From Verrucomicrobiota bacterium (GTDB lineage Bacteria; Verrucomicrobiota; Verrucomicrobiia; Chthoniobacterales; JAFAMB01), in contig JAFAZK010000030.1 in NCBI GenBank assembly GCA_019239825.1, positions 1 through 64,000 of the forward strand: a stretch of DNA of 64,000 nucleotides. Direction: 5' to 3'. Both the position numbers and the translations under genes were made by a program. Of this stretch, positions 1 to 8,518 are shown piece after piece; the first letter of the stretch is position 1; each line of letters begins with the position of its first letter. Under the pieces are notes generated by a model. That model did no database searches. It was not told the DNA's origin and was given only the letters and a program-made list of their open reading frames with translations.

Positions 1-801
1 CTCGACTCCAACCATGGCGACGTTTTCATCTTTCAGGAACGCGTAGAACAGACCGATCGCGTTGCTGCCCCCGCCCACGCAGGCGACAAGGAGGTCCGGC
101 AGCTTTTCTTCAACCGCAAGAATTTGCCGACGCGCTTCGTCTCCGATCATTCGGTGGAAATCTCGCACCATCATCGGATAGGGATGCGGTCCGTATACAG
201 TGCCTAACAAATAATGAGTCGTGCGCACATTTGTCACCCAATCGCGCATAGCTTCATTAATGGCTTCTTTCAATGTGGCCTGGCCGACGGTGACCGGGAC
301 AACCTTGGCTCCCAGAAACTCCATTCGCGCTACGTTCAATGCCTGTCGTTTCATGTCGGTCTCGCCCATATAAACGACGCATTCCAAGCCGAAGCGGGCG
401 GCAACCGTGGCGGTCGCTACACCGTGTTGGCCGGCTCCGGTTTCGGCGATAAGCCGTTTTTTGCCCATTCTCACCGCCAAGAGGGCTTGCCCAAGCGCGT
501 TATTGATCTTGTGCGCTCCGGTGTGGAGCAAATCTTCGCGCTTAAAATAGATGCGCGGCCCACCCAACTTCTGGGTTAATCGCTCGGCAAAATAAAGCGG
601 CGTCGGCCGGCCGCAAAACGTGCGTAGCAACTCCTCGAACTGCCACTGGAAATGCGGATCTGCTTTTGCCCGCGCGTATTCTTCGCGAAGTTGCTCAATT
701 GCGGGCATCAAGGTTTCTGGCACAAAAACCCCGCCGAAATTCCCGAAGCGGCCCTGTCCATCCGGCAGTTGGCTAGCATCAATCTGTACGTTGGATTGCA
801 T
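1..801 (-). CDS. trpB: Tryptophan synthase beta chain (partial, cut by left edge)
   Basis: PLP enzyme that condenses indole with serine in the last step of tryptophan synthesis. The gene runs off the left edge: 267 codons from the ATG at 801 are present, against about 400 in the family, so the C-terminal third is outside the window. Seen in the translation: the PLP lysine in [12 protein letters not shown] (about residue 98), the active-site run [15 protein letters not shown], and the phosphate-binding loop [10 protein letters not shown] near the cut. The N-terminus ([18 protein letters not shown]) matches the usual TrpB start. No trpA or trpF is visible because the gene is the first in the window; the upstream side is occupied by a palindromic repeat. 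Identification is secure; only the end is missing. Confidence 0.96.
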   Translation of the reverse strand, partial: MQSNVQIDASQLPDGQGRFGNFGGVFVPETLMPAIEQLREEYARAKADPHFQWQFEELLRTFCGRPTPLYFAERLTQKLGGPRIYFKREDLLHTGAHKINNALGQALLAVRMGKKRLIAETGAGQHGVATATVAARFGLECVVYMGETDMKRQALNVARMEFLGAKVVPVTVGQATLKEAINEAMRDWVTNVRTTHYLLGTVYGPHPYPMMVRDFHRMIGDEARRQILAVEEKLPDLLVACVGGGSNAIGLFYAFLKDENVAMVGVE

Positions 802-865
802 GTGGCGTCACGCAGCGACGCATGCTTGGAGAAGGGAATCAAGTGCAATCGCGTGAGGGGGAAAG

Positions 866-1174
866 GGCGAATGGGGCGAATGGAGGGGAGCCGCTTTGGA
901 TCGTGCCTAAGGATCTCCTGCTATTCTTTCCAGGGCAGGAAGGCCGAATAGGGAGGTAAACAAGCGGCTCCCGGAAGCTACCGCACGCGATGTTTTGCCC
1001 ACCGTGTCGTTCAGAAATCTTCATCCGCTTAAGGCGCCGTTGACGTAACGCGCGTTGAGACATCCGCGGGAGCCGCTTGTTTAACAAAATTTGCGATCTT
1101 CCACCCGCCGAGACAAATACCACGGGGTTTTTAGGCACAAAAGCGGCTCCCCTCCATTCGCCCTTTCGCCCCAT
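866..1174. repeat. Nested palindromic repeat element, family P1 copy 1
   Basis: Fills the gap between the divergently oriented trpB start and the mutY stop. The outer arms (866-910 and 1131-1174) are inverted and share GGGGAGCCGCTTT; a second inverted pair lies inside (TAAACAAGCGGCTCCCGG at 957-974 against 1064-1083). The interior (about 905-1136) is recognisably the same sequence as 8148-8376. GGCGAA-type hexamers flank it. No credible coding sequence is inside. Could be a non-autonomous mobile element or a REP-like structural repeat; no target duplication was established. Confidence 0.8.
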
Positions 1175-1189
1175 TCGCCGTCTCGCGCA

Positions 1190-2185
1190 TCACGCCGCAC
1201 CTAGCAACACATCCACACTCCGTCGATGCGGGGTCGGCATAGGGAGATCGGAAAGATCTTGGACTCGATGATAACGGTTATCGGGCGCTAACACTGCAGG
1301 CGCTTGCCCGGAGAAGACTTTCAAGTGGATGACAAACCGGGTCACCGAGTGGCGCATTTCAAACACCGGGACTTCGTCGTTATCGATCTCATCAGCTACC
1401 GGCAGAGTCCACATCCCTTTCCATCGTGGTCCGACGCATTTTCTGAGCAGGACCTGATCCCCACGGCGAATCCATCGATAATTCTCTTGCCGCCGCACAA
1501 CTTCGGCTCGGATGCTCTTAAGAGGAATATTCTGCGGATACGAAGCCCGGCAATAGGTCTTGACCGGGCAACGTTCACAGGCTGGCGCCCGCGGAGTACA
1601 AATCAAGGCGCCTAGTTCCATCAGCGCGGAGTTAAATGTCCCAGGTTCCGGACCGGCAACCAATCGCTCGGCCAGTTCCCAAAGCGCACTTTTCCCAGGT
1701 TCGCGATCGATCGGGGTCTCAAGGTTTATCAGGCGAGCCAAAACTCGGGTTACGTTCGCGTCCAGGATGGGAGCCGGCAGATTGAACGCGAAACTAGCGA
1801 CCGCGCCCGCCGTATACCGGCCGATACCGGGCAATTCCAGGAGAGACTTGACGTCACAAGGGAGTTTGCCGCCATAGTGTTCGACTACCCAACGCGCACA
1901 CTGATGCAGATTCCGAGCTCGGGAATAGTATCCCAGTCCTTGCCACGCATGCAGGGCATCGCTTTCATCCGCACGCGCTAAGGACTGGAGAGTGGGAAAC
2001 AATTCAAACCAGCGATCGTAATAGCGGAGGACGGTAACCACCTGGGTCTGCTGCAGCATCATTTCTGAGACCAGGATACGATAGGGATCCGTGGTTGTTC
2101 TCCAGGGGAGTATTCTGCCGTCGAGCCGGTACCACGCAATCAAGGCGGCGCGAAACCTCGTGCTTTGGAGCTCAACCTGATTCAT
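1190..2185 (-). CDS. mutY: A/G-specific adenine glycosylase MutY
   Basis: Base-excision repair glycosylase that removes adenine mispaired with 8-oxoguanine. The 331-residue product has the helix-hairpin-helix glycosylase fold: catalytic Glu41 in SEMMLQQTQV, the hairpin LLELPGIGRYTAGAV (115-129) and catalytic Asp142 in ILDANVTRVLAR. A four-cysteine 4Fe-4S loop is complete (Cys196, 203, 206, 212; spacing C-x6-C-x2-C-x5-C). The C-terminal 8-oxoG recognition domain is present but short. The ATG at 2185 lies 21 bases inside the divergent rnhC reading frame if that gene starts at its TTG, so the two genes would share a start region. The stop codon lies 16 bases from the P1 repeat element. Confidence 0.95.
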   Translation of the reverse strand: MNQVELQSTRFRAALIAWYRLDGRILPWRTTTDPYRILVSEMMLQQTQVVTVLRYYDRWFELFPTLQSLARADESDALHAWQGLGYYSRARNLHQCARWVVEHYGGKLPCDVKSLLELPGIGRYTAGAVASFAFNLPAPILDANVTRVLARLINLETPIDREPGKSALWELAERLVAGPEPGTFNSALMELGALICTPRAPACERCPVKTYCRASYPQNIPLKSIRAEVVRRQENYRWIRRGDQVLLRKCVGPRWKGMWTLPVADEIDNDEVPVFEMRHSVTRFVIHLKVFSGQAPAVLAPDNRYHRVQDLSDLPMPTPHRRSVDVLLGAA

Positions 2186-3103
2186 GCTCAGCAGGTGACT
2201 TCGTTTTCGTTGCCTCTAAGCGCCACCCAAGCAGGGAAACTCCGCGAGCTATTGGCAGAGCAAGACTTCGAATTCATCAGCCGGCCATACATGCTCTTTT
2301 TCGCCAGGAAAGGCAATCTCTCGATCGCTGCGTACGAAAAGGGCCCTAAAATAGTAATTCAGGGCAAAGGAACCGAGGATTTCGTTAAATTCGAGCTTGA
2401 GCCAAAGATCACCGGAGAGGCCCGGCTGGGGTACGAAGAAGTTTTACAACCGGCCATGTTCGAGCCTCACTTCGGGATTGATGAAAGCGGAAAAGGCGAC
2501 TTTTTCGGTCCGCTGGTAATAGCCGGAGTCTTTGTTGATAGATCAATTGCCCGGTTTTTGCTCGATGCCGGGGTTATGGACAGCAAACGAATCTCCTCGG
2601 ACCAACGAATCATGCAGCTGGCCGACTTGATCCGTGGCACTCCGGGGATTAGCACTAATGTCGTGCAGATCGGGCCTGAGAAATATAACGAATTGTATGA
2701 GCGTTTTAACAATTTGAACGATCTGCTCGGCTGGGGTCACGCCCGGGTGATAGAAAATCTCTTAGGGGAACGGCCGAATTGCCCTCGGGCGCTGTCCGAT
2801 AAGTTTGCCAACGAACGGGTGGTCCAGCGCGCGTTGTTGTCCGCCGGGCAGAAGATCAATGTGGAACAGCGCACCAAGGCGGAGGCGGACATTGCCGTCG
2901 CGGGCGCTTCCATTCTGGCTCGGGAAAAGTTTGTACGCTGGTTAGACCGCAAGGGCAAAGACCTCGGAATTGCTCTCCCCAAGGGAGTGTCTGTGGCGGT
3001 CAAAACTTCTGCCAGAGAAATCGTGGCCAAACACGGAGCGGAAGCGTTACGTAAAGTTGCTAAGATGCATTTCCGGACCGCGGCTGAAGTGATTAGTGGT
3101 TAG
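2165..3103 (+). CDS. rnhC: Ribonuclease HIII
   Basis: Endonuclease that cleaves the RNA strand of RNA-DNA hybrids. It has the N-terminal TBP-like substrate-binding domain of HIII (about residues 12-80) followed by the RNase H domain with the diagnostic GIDESGKGDFFGPLVIAG (104-121) and later acidic residues near 212 (SDKFAN) and 242 (EADIAVAGAS). This DESGKGD form separates HIII from HII. The start is uncertain: TTG at 2165 gives 312 residues, GTG at 2195 gives 302 and removes the unusual overlap with mutY; neither has a convincing ribosome site. Divergent from mutY, so both may be expressed from overlapping promoters. Confidence 0.93.
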   Translation: MELNLIHAQQVTSFSLPLSATQAGKLRELLAEQDFEFISRPYMLFFARKGNLSIAAYEKGPKIVIQGKGTEDFVKFELEPKITGEARLGYEEVLQPAMFEPHFGIDESGKGDFFGPLVIAGVFVDRSIARFLLDAGVMDSKRISSDQRIMQLADLIRGTPGISTNVVQIGPEKYNELYERFNNLNDLLGWGHARVIENLLGERPNCPRALSDKFANERVVQRALLSAGQKINVEQRTKAEADIAVAGASILAREKFVRWLDRKGKDLGIALPKGVSVAVKTSAREIVAKHGAEALRKVAKMHFRTAAEVISG

Positions 3104-3545
3104 GAGCGCGATTCTCAAGTTCTGGAGAGCATTCACGAAACTGGTTACCTCGTTGGTAATTGCTCACGCAGTCGAATTTCGGTTCCAGGTGTGACCCCAA
3201 ACGTGGGCGACCTAGTCGAGCGTTTAGGTATTCTAAATAGTCAATAGCTCCGGTTAGCCCAAATCGGGACCGAGGACGACGACGAGTACGAGGACGATTA
3301 CGATGGCGGGCCGTATGGGCGGCAAAAGTTGTGCCAGATCGTCTCTGATATCACCTAAACCATCCCCTTCCCCTTAAATACAAGGGTTCCAGGGTTTTGA
3401 CTTCTCTCAAATCATTCAGATGAAATGCGATAATCCCTTGCCTACCCCCCGTTCTTGTAGATAGTTTCAAGGAATTCAGTCCGGGGATAATGGAGTTGAA
3501 CCTCAGGGACTGACGGTTGCTGGCCGACCGTTAATGCCAGGAAAG
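3104..3545. other. Intergenic region without a gene
   Basis: About 440 bases with no credible coding sequence. It contains a purine-biased GACGA-type repeat at 3271-3304 that recurs in several other gaps of the window, and AT-richer DNA from about 3370 that presumably holds the promoter of the downstream HU-like gene. A TTGACT at 3397 and a GATAAT at 3429 are visible but 26 bases apart, too far for a standard promoter, so none is called. Confidence 0.5.
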
Positions 3546-3557
3546 TCGAACGTTCGA
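3546..3557. promoter_or_regulatory. Perfect 12-bp palindrome before the HU-like gene
   Basis: TCGAACGTTCGA is a perfect dyad that ends two bases before the Shine-Dalgarno run AGGAG (3559-3563) of the HU-like gene. A protein bound here could block initiation, or the site may be an autoregulatory element, but this is inferred from position and symmetry only. Confidence 0.3.
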
Positions 3558-3568
3558 AAGGAGTTCAA

Positions 3569-3904
3569 ATGCCAAACCTAACGAAGCGGGAGATCGTTGT
3601 AAGAATCTCTAACGATACGGGCTTAGTACAACATCAGGTCTTCGACGTAGTTCAACGTACGCTTGATCTAATTACAGACAGCCTGGCCCGAGGCGAGGAT
3701 GTAGAATTAAGAAACTTTGGGATATTCGAAGTACGACTGACAAAGGAGCGGGTTGGGAGAAACCCGAATCAGCCGGGAAGCAGCTTCAAGATACCCCCTC
3801 GTGCAACGGTGAAGTTCAAAGCTGGCAAAATTATGCGGCAGAAAGTCGCTAAATTGTCACCTGCTCTGCGGCAAGCCGAGGCACTGAAAGGTGCGCCGGT
3901 GTAG
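3569..3904 (+). CDS. HU/IHF-family DNA-bending protein
   Basis: Small basic nucleoid-associated protein that bends DNA as a dimer. The 111-residue product begins MPNLTKREIVVRIS, has the helical dimerisation part, the beta-arm region with the family signature VGRNPNQPGSSFKIPPRAT and the return strand VKFKAGKIMRQKV. It is about 15 residues longer than typical HU because of a C-terminal tail (SPALRQAEALKGAPV). RNP in the arm suggests the intercalating proline of the HU/IHF arm is kept. A strong ribosome site (AAAGGAG, spacing about 6) fixes the ATG at 3569. Stands alone between rnhC and a minus-strand gene. Whether it acts as HU or as an IHF subunit cannot be told from sequence. Confidence 0.9.
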   Translation: MPNLTKREIVVRISNDTGLVQHQVFDVVQRTLDLITDSLARGEDVELRNFGIFEVRLTKERVGRNPNQPGSSFKIPPRATVKFKAGKIMRQKVAKLSPALRQAEALKGAPV

Positions 3905-3953
3905 GCGGTTCTAGTCCGGCCAAGTCCGGTCGATTACTCCTGAGCACACGTCG

Positions 3954-4382
3954 CTACGGCTCCCCCGCGCTACCATGCTCAGAGTCGTTGCTGGCATGCC
4001 ACCGTTTGAGCAGGGTGTCTATTGATGGGGGCACCGTCGGCTCCTTTTCCGGACGCAGATGGAACTGAGATAGACTCCGGTCGAGTCGGGGTTTCTTGTT
4101 TCTCCCCTTCTTTTCGCGAAGCTGCGCCGCTTTGACGTCATGGCGAGTCTTGTTTTGACCCTGGGCCTCTAACTCTTCCACCAAAAGGCGCCGGGCAAAA
4201 AATCGGTTCAACGCCTGGCTTCTCTCCCGGTTACAGCGCACTCTGATACCAGTCGGCCGATGCAGGATTGTGATAGATGCTCCTCGGAAACTCTCCTCGA
4301 GGTCCTTTTCGTGGCAGCCCAAGGCATCCATCTTGCTTTGTAGCGCCTTGGCTTTTCGTTCTGAGACAGGAAAAAGAATCAC
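3954..4382 (-). CDS. Release-factor-like protein (RF-1 domain) lacking the GGQ loop
   Basis: Relative of the small peptide-chain-release-factor-like proteins that hydrolyse peptidyl-tRNA on stalled ribosomes. Seen: the family N-terminus FPVSERKAKALQSKMDALG, the entry helix EKDLEESF, then directly ITILHRPTGIRVRCNRERSQ and ALNRFFARRLLVEELEAQ, which are the second half of the RF-1 domain. The catalytic segment that normally lies between ESF and the HxPTGI strand (GxGGQxVNKT-like, about 13 residues) is absent, with the frame kept. A basic C-terminal tail (EKKGRNKKPRLDRS) remains. So the fold and the ribosome-binding tail seem present but the hydrolytic GGQ is not. It may be a ribosome-binding paralogue without hydrolase activity, or a gene beginning to decay. 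Confidence 0.75.
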   Translation of the reverse strand: MILFPVSERKAKALQSKMDALGCHEKDLEESFRGASITILHRPTGIRVRCNRERSQALNRFFARRLLVEELEAQGQNKTRHDVKAAQLREKKGRNKKPRLDRSLSQFHLRPEKEPTVPPSIDTLLKRWHASNDSEHGSAGEP

Positions 4383-4477
4383 CAGCTAATCCCCTACCCT
4401 TAGCGTGACTATACAAATAGCAAGTCAGATTCACGGTATATGGGCCGACTATTTCGTCTCAGTATCGTCAAAATCCT

Positions 4478-6031
4478 GTGATGGTGTTTGCGCCATTCTT
4501 GACTAAGATTAACGCCGCCATGTCTTCTGAACTTCTCACGACAAATCGTAAGGCACTGACCATCAATCTTGATGAGCCTAAATATGGGACGTTCGCCGAA
4601 ATCGGGGCTGGACAGGAGGTCGCTCGCCATTTTTTCCAAGCGGGGGGCGCTGCCGGCACGGTTGCCAAGTCGATTTCCGCGTATGACATGAAATTCAGCG
4701 ACGCGATCTATGGCAAGTCCGCGCGCTACGTTTCCCGGGAACGCCTCGGCTTAATGCTCGATCACGAGTACGAGTTATTGCTGGAACGTCTGAAGGCCGT
4801 CCGCGGCGATAACTCGGAGTTTTTTGTTTTTGGCAATACGGTGGCGGCTAGAAATTTCAAAGGCACGAACGAATGCCATGGCTGGATGGGAATCCGGTTC
4901 CAGGGGGAGCCTAATTCGCAGCCGAGCGATATCGTGATGCACGTCCGGATGTGGGACAAAGAAAATGTTCTTCAACAGCAGGCCCTAGGCGTGTGCGGCG
5001 TCAATTTGATCTATGGCGCTTTTTATTACCTCACCGATCAGGGTAAATTTATCCAATCCTTAGCCGATAATCTTACTCTGGATCGCCTCGAGGTCGACAT
5101 GATCACATTCAGCGGACCGCTATTCGGTCATGTCGACAATCGATTAATGAGTCTGAAGCTGGTTGAGTACGGGCTTACCAACGCCGTGTTGTTCAATCCG
5201 GACGGAGCCGTGATGCAACCTTCGGAAGTGCTTCATAAAAAAGCCATCGTCGTCGAACGCGGCAGTTTCCGCCCGGTTACCTTGGTCAACGACGATATGC
5301 TCAGGTGCACGCTGGCTCAGTTTTTACAGGAGCCGTCTGTCGTGGGGAAAGACGTGGTGGTTCTGATGGAGTTGACCATGCATAATTTGCTGGCTTCCGG
5401 CAATCTCGACCATGAAGACTTCCTGGCGAGAGTAGATACTCTCTCCGCCATAGGATACAGTGTGCTTGTCTCAAATTATTTTGAGTTTTTCCGGCTTACT
5501 TCCTACCTGCGGCGTTTTACCAAGGAAATGGTCGGTGTGGTCATGGGTATAAACAACCTGCTGGAGATCTTCAACGAGAAGTACTACGACAGCCTGGAGG
5601 GCGGTATTCTCGAAGCCGTCGGCCGTCTCTTCAAAGCGTCTACTAAGCTCTATGTGTACCCCATGAGGAAGAGCGCTTACGACCGCTATTGTCTGAAGGC
5701 TGACTGTCCAAGGCCAGACCCCAACCTACCGTCACTACCTACAGATGTCTGGATCAATGCTACGAATCTGCAGGTCGCGCTTAATTTAAGAAATCTTTAC
5801 GCCCATCTGATGGAAAACCGTTATATCGCTCCAATCGTGGGCTTCGATCCTTCGATTATGGATATTTTCTCTCGCGATGTCCTGGCTAAGATTCAGCGTG
5901 GCGAGAGCGGTTGGGAGGGCGCTGTACCAGACAAAGTAGCGGCTCTGATCAAAGAGCGACATCTATTCGGCTACCAAAAACCGTCCGCCCATGAGCTACA
6001 TCCGGTTAACCCAGAGATGGCGCATCAGTAA
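4478..6031 (+). CDS. Large conserved protein of unknown function
   Basis: I do not recognise a biochemical function. The 517-residue soluble product has no signal peptide or membrane segment. Conserved-looking stretches near the N-terminus are YGTFAEIGAGQEVARHFF and GGAAGTVAKSISAYDM, followed by SDAIYGKSARYVSRERL; the middle contains MHVRMWDKENVLQQQALG and VDMITFSGPLFGHVDNR. These read like a slowly evolving housekeeping protein found across several bacterial phyla and named inconsistently in databases. The ATG at 4520 (MSSELLTTNRKALTIN) may be the true start, because the preceding 14 residues look unlike the rest; neither start has a clear ribosome site. It is followed 110 bases later by rnc on the same strand. 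Confidence 0.75.
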   Translation: MMVFAPFLTKINAAMSSELLTTNRKALTINLDEPKYGTFAEIGAGQEVARHFFQAGGAAGTVAKSISAYDMKFSDAIYGKSARYVSRERLGLMLDHEYELLLERLKAVRGDNSEFFVFGNTVAARNFKGTNECHGWMGIRFQGEPNSQPSDIVMHVRMWDKENVLQQQALGVCGVNLIYGAFYYLTDQGKFIQSLADNLTLDRLEVDMITFSGPLFGHVDNRLMSLKLVEYGLTNAVLFNPDGAVMQPSEVLHKKAIVVERGSFRPVTLVNDDMLRCTLAQFLQEPSVVGKDVVVLMELTMHNLLASGNLDHEDFLARVDTLSAIGYSVLVSNYFEFFRLTSYLRRFTKEMVGVVMGINNLLEIFNEKYYDSLEGGILEAVGRLFKASTKLYVYPMRKSAYDRYCLKADCPRPDPNLPSLPTDVWINATNLQVALNLRNLYAHLMENRYIAPIVGFDPSIMDIFSRDVLAKIQRGESGWEGAVPDKVAALIKERHLFGYQKPSAHELHPVNPEMAHQ

Positions 6032-6141
6032 CAAGAAGTGGATAATTCTTTAGGAAGTTGCAGGTTGAAATCAGTCTTGCTCCGATTGGTCAATCATCAT
6101 TTCCTAAGTCGTAGCCAGGTAGTCCGACTACGCTTTAGTTA

Positions 6142-6861
6142 ATGAACCCCCTAGAACAACGCATCGGATATAAGTTCCGAAACTCGCTGCTTTTGGCCGA
6201 AGCGCTGACTCATCCCAGCCTCGGCCACGAAACCCAGCGACATCATTTTGATAACCAGAGGCTAGAGTTTCTCGGTGATGCAGTGCTGCAACTGATCTTC
6301 ACCGAGCACCTCTTTCGCCTATTTCCGCATTTCAGCGAGGGGCAACTGACCAAGTTGCGGTCACGGCTCGTATCGCGCGAAGGCCTCAAGGTCCACGCGA
6401 CGAGTATCGGCTTAGGCACCTACCTGATGATGGGACGCGGAGAAGAAGCCAGCGGCGGCCGGGAACGCGCGTCGATTTTGGCAGACGCGTTCGAGGCGCT
6501 CGTGGGCGCAATGTATCTGGATAGCAATCTCGAGGTCGTGCGTCGCTTCATACTCGACGAAGCCCACGAAGACATTCAACACCTGGCTTTACAACCATTG
6601 GAAGTGAATCCCAAGGGCCAGTTGCAAGAGATTCTGCAAGCAATCTCCGCCAAAAGCCCGGTCTATGAGATTGTTTCCCAGACCGGACCCGAACATCAAA
6701 AGCTGTTTATCGCTAAAGTGATTTGGGACAACGCCGAGCTTGGTGCGGGCGAGGGTTCAAGTAAGAAGCAAGCTGAAACTGCTGCCGCTTTGGCCGCTCT
6801 TCGATCCCGGCTATGGGAAACAGACACTCCTACCCCAGAAACGGAATCGGCCGGTTCGTAG
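6142..6861 (+). CDS. rnc: Ribonuclease III
   Basis: Double-strand-specific endoribonuclease that processes rRNA precursors and structured mRNAs. The 239-residue product has the catalytic domain with the signature NQRLEFLGDAVLQL (Glu42, Asp46) and the second acidic pair in LADAFEALVGAMYLD (Asp115, Glu118), then a C-terminal double-stranded-RNA-binding domain from about residue 156 (NPKGQLQEILQA to SSKKQAETAAALAAL). Length is normal. Its last 32 bases overlap the 3' end of the convergent LptF/G gene, so transcripts of the two genes would be antisense at their tails. The many palindromic repeats in this genome would be natural substrates when transcribed; that is inference. Confidence 0.95.
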   Translation: MNPLEQRIGYKFRNSLLLAEALTHPSLGHETQRHHFDNQRLEFLGDAVLQLIFTEHLFRLFPHFSEGQLTKLRSRLVSREGLKVHATSIGLGTYLMMGRGEEASGGRERASILADAFEALVGAMYLDSNLEVVRRFILDEAHEDIQHLALQPLEVNPKGQLQEILQAISAKSPVYEIVSQTGPEHQKLFIAKVIWDNAELGAGEGSSKKQAETAAALAALRSRLWETDTPTPETESAGS

Positions 6862-7945
6862 AGCGGAGATAAACCAGCGCAACACCAAGCACGAAGAACA
6901 CCGCTGCCGGAGTCCATGCGGCCACGAGAGGCGAAACCCGTGAGCCCGCACCTAAAGCGGCAAAAATCTGCCCAGCCCCGAATAGTCCCAGAAAGAGAAA
7001 CAAGCCAGCCGCCACGCCTCCGAGCGAGCCGCGCCTAGAAAAAACCACACAAAGCGGACTGGCCATAAGCACAACCACTAACACATTGACCGGCACGGCA
7101 AAACGATCCCAAAGCTGAGTCCGGTATTCAGCCAGCGTGCTATTGGGGAAATCCGAATTAACCTTCAAGTAATGTTGAAGCTCGGGTACGGTCATCATTC
7201 GACCGTTGAGCGCTGAGCTGCCTAACTGCCAAATCGTTTCCGACCAATCGGTTTCTTCCTTTTTCTCGAAGAAGTCTTCATCCGTGACATTTCCATCGGC
7301 ATCTACGTATGACACCTTACCATCATACAAGATCCAGTTGCGCCCGCTGTGAACCGCCGATTTGGCGTACGCGATCCATTGAATCACCTCGTTCGCGTCC
7401 TGCTGGGTAATCTCCACGCCTTTAACCTCGCGCGTCTTGGTGTTCAGCAGTTGGACAAACCAGATGCGATGCTGTCTCCGATTAACGTAGACGTGTCCAT
7501 CCAAATACGTGACCTTGGAATGCCCCTTGGACACCTCATCCATCCGGTTGTTCATGACGTAATACCCTGTCGGCGCCAACTCGTAATTCAGATATCCACA
7601 GACACCAGTCAGGACCAAACCAAAGACGATCAAAGGTAGTAACACCCTAGGCACGCTTCTCCCGGCCCCCAACATCGCCACAATCTCGTTACGCCGTGAC
7701 ATCCTGGTCAGCACGTAGAGCAAACCGAGCAAAACGGCGAGCGGCATCCAGAGGACCAGCATGTAGGGAACTTGCGCGAGGTAATACAGCGTGATGACCC
7801 GCGCTGAGAGGTGCAATTCTAGAAACCGGGGACCCTCGACGCCGAGCTGGTAGACCAGCCAAATGCCAAGAATCCCGAAGATCGAGTAGAAAAAGAACAA
7901 TAAAAAGTTCTTGAGCAGATACCGATCTAAGATGCCGAAAAACAC
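6830..7945 (-). CDS. LptF/LptG-family lipopolysaccharide export permease
   Basis: Inner-membrane subunit of the LptBFG transporter that extracts lipopolysaccharide from the inner membrane. The 371-residue protein shows the YjgP/YjgQ layout: an N-terminal RYLLKNFLLFF helix, two further transmembrane helices (about 55-80 and 97-118), a periplasmic beta-jellyroll-like stretch (about 130-270) and three C-terminal helices (about 285-355). LGAGRSVPRVLLP after the second helix is typical of the cytoplasmic coupling loop. Only one of the two expected paralogues lies here, so F and G cannot be told apart. Starts with ATG at 7945 and ends inside rnc on the other strand. Implies an outer membrane with LPS. 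Confidence 0.88.
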   Translation of the reverse strand: MFFGILDRYLLKNFLLFFFYSIFGILGIWLVYQLGVEGPRFLELHLSARVITLYYLAQVPYMLVLWMPLAVLLGLLYVLTRMSRRNEIVAMLGAGRSVPRVLLPLIVFGLVLTGVCGYLNYELAPTGYYVMNNRMDEVSKGHSKVTYLDGHVYVNRRQHRIWFVQLLNTKTREVKGVEITQQDANEVIQWIAYAKSAVHSGRNWILYDGKVSYVDADGNVTDEDFFEKKEETDWSETIWQLGSSALNGRMMTVPELQHYLKVNSDFPNSTLAEYRTQLWDRFAVPVNVLVVVLMASPLCVVFSRRGSLGGVAAGLFLFLGLFGAGQIFAALGAGSRVSPLVAAWTPAAVFFVLGVALVYLRSTNRPIPFLG

Positions 7946-7981
7946 TGGGGTAAAATAGGAAGGAGTTCAAGGAGTTCAAGG

Positions 7982-8044
7982 CTTGTCCGACGTAGCTTTG
8001 CATATGTCAGGTGAGAGTTCTGTCGGTAGCGAAGTCGGAAGTTC
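7982..8044. repeat. Dispersed repeat R2, copy 1
   Basis: About 63 bases beginning GTCCGACGTAGCTTTGCATA and ending in a GCGAAGTCGG run. The same sequence, with only a few differences, occurs at 41226-41288 between ureB and ureC. It lies directly against the outer arm of the P1 element and next to GGAGTTC tandem motifs. Function unknown. Confidence 0.8.
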
Positions 8045-8473
8045 GAGGAGATCAAAAGGAAGGAGCGAGGAGCCAGAATCCAGGAGTCAGGAGGCGTTGG
8101 GGTAGTTTGAGGTTCGCCTGGAGGGCAGGCCGCTTTGGACCGTGCCTTGGGATCTCCCGCTATTCTTTCTGGGGCGAGGAAGGCCGAGCAAGGTGTTAAA
8201 CAGGCGGCTCCCGGAAACGACCGCACGCCATGTTTTTCCCAGCGTACCGTTCAGAAATCTTTATCCGCTTGAGACGTCGTTAACCTAGTACGCGTTGAAA
8301 CGTTCGCGGGAGCCCTTGTTTAAGGCAATTTCCGGTCTTCCACGCGCCGAGACAAATATCACGGATTTTTGGGCACGGTCCAAAGCGGCCTGCCCTCCAG
8401 GCGAACCTCAAACTACCCCAGCGCCTCCTGACTCCTCGATTCTGGCTCCTGGCCCCTTGCCCTTGATCTCCTC
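8045..8473. repeat. Nested palindromic repeat element, family P1 copy 2
   Basis: A 429-bp element with inverted arms of about 100 bp (8045-8147 and 8372-8473) that differ at only a few positions. The core (about 8148-8376) resembles the core of copy 1 at 905-1136, with a second inner inverted pair (TTAAACAGGCGGCTCCCG against CGGGAGCCCTTGTTTAA). Because of the arms, both strands carry similar short open frames; these are artefacts of the palindrome, not genes. It sits in the 570-bp gap between the divergent LptF/G and DinG-like genes. Confidence 0.85.
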
Positions 8474-8518
8474 CCCGCTCCACGCGATTATCTGCCTCTT
8501 AGACTAAATTCGCCGGTC

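Noticed and set aside
3397-3434. TTGACT and GATAAT as a promoter for the HU-like gene.
   Set aside because: The spacing is 26 bases, far from the usual 16-18, and no better pair was found.
8011-8483. Two short open frames on opposite strands (8011-8199 plus, 8280-8483 minus) with nearly the same peptide.
   Set aside because: They are the two arms of the P1 palindrome read in each direction; identical peptides from inverted arms are expected and neither has a ribosome site.
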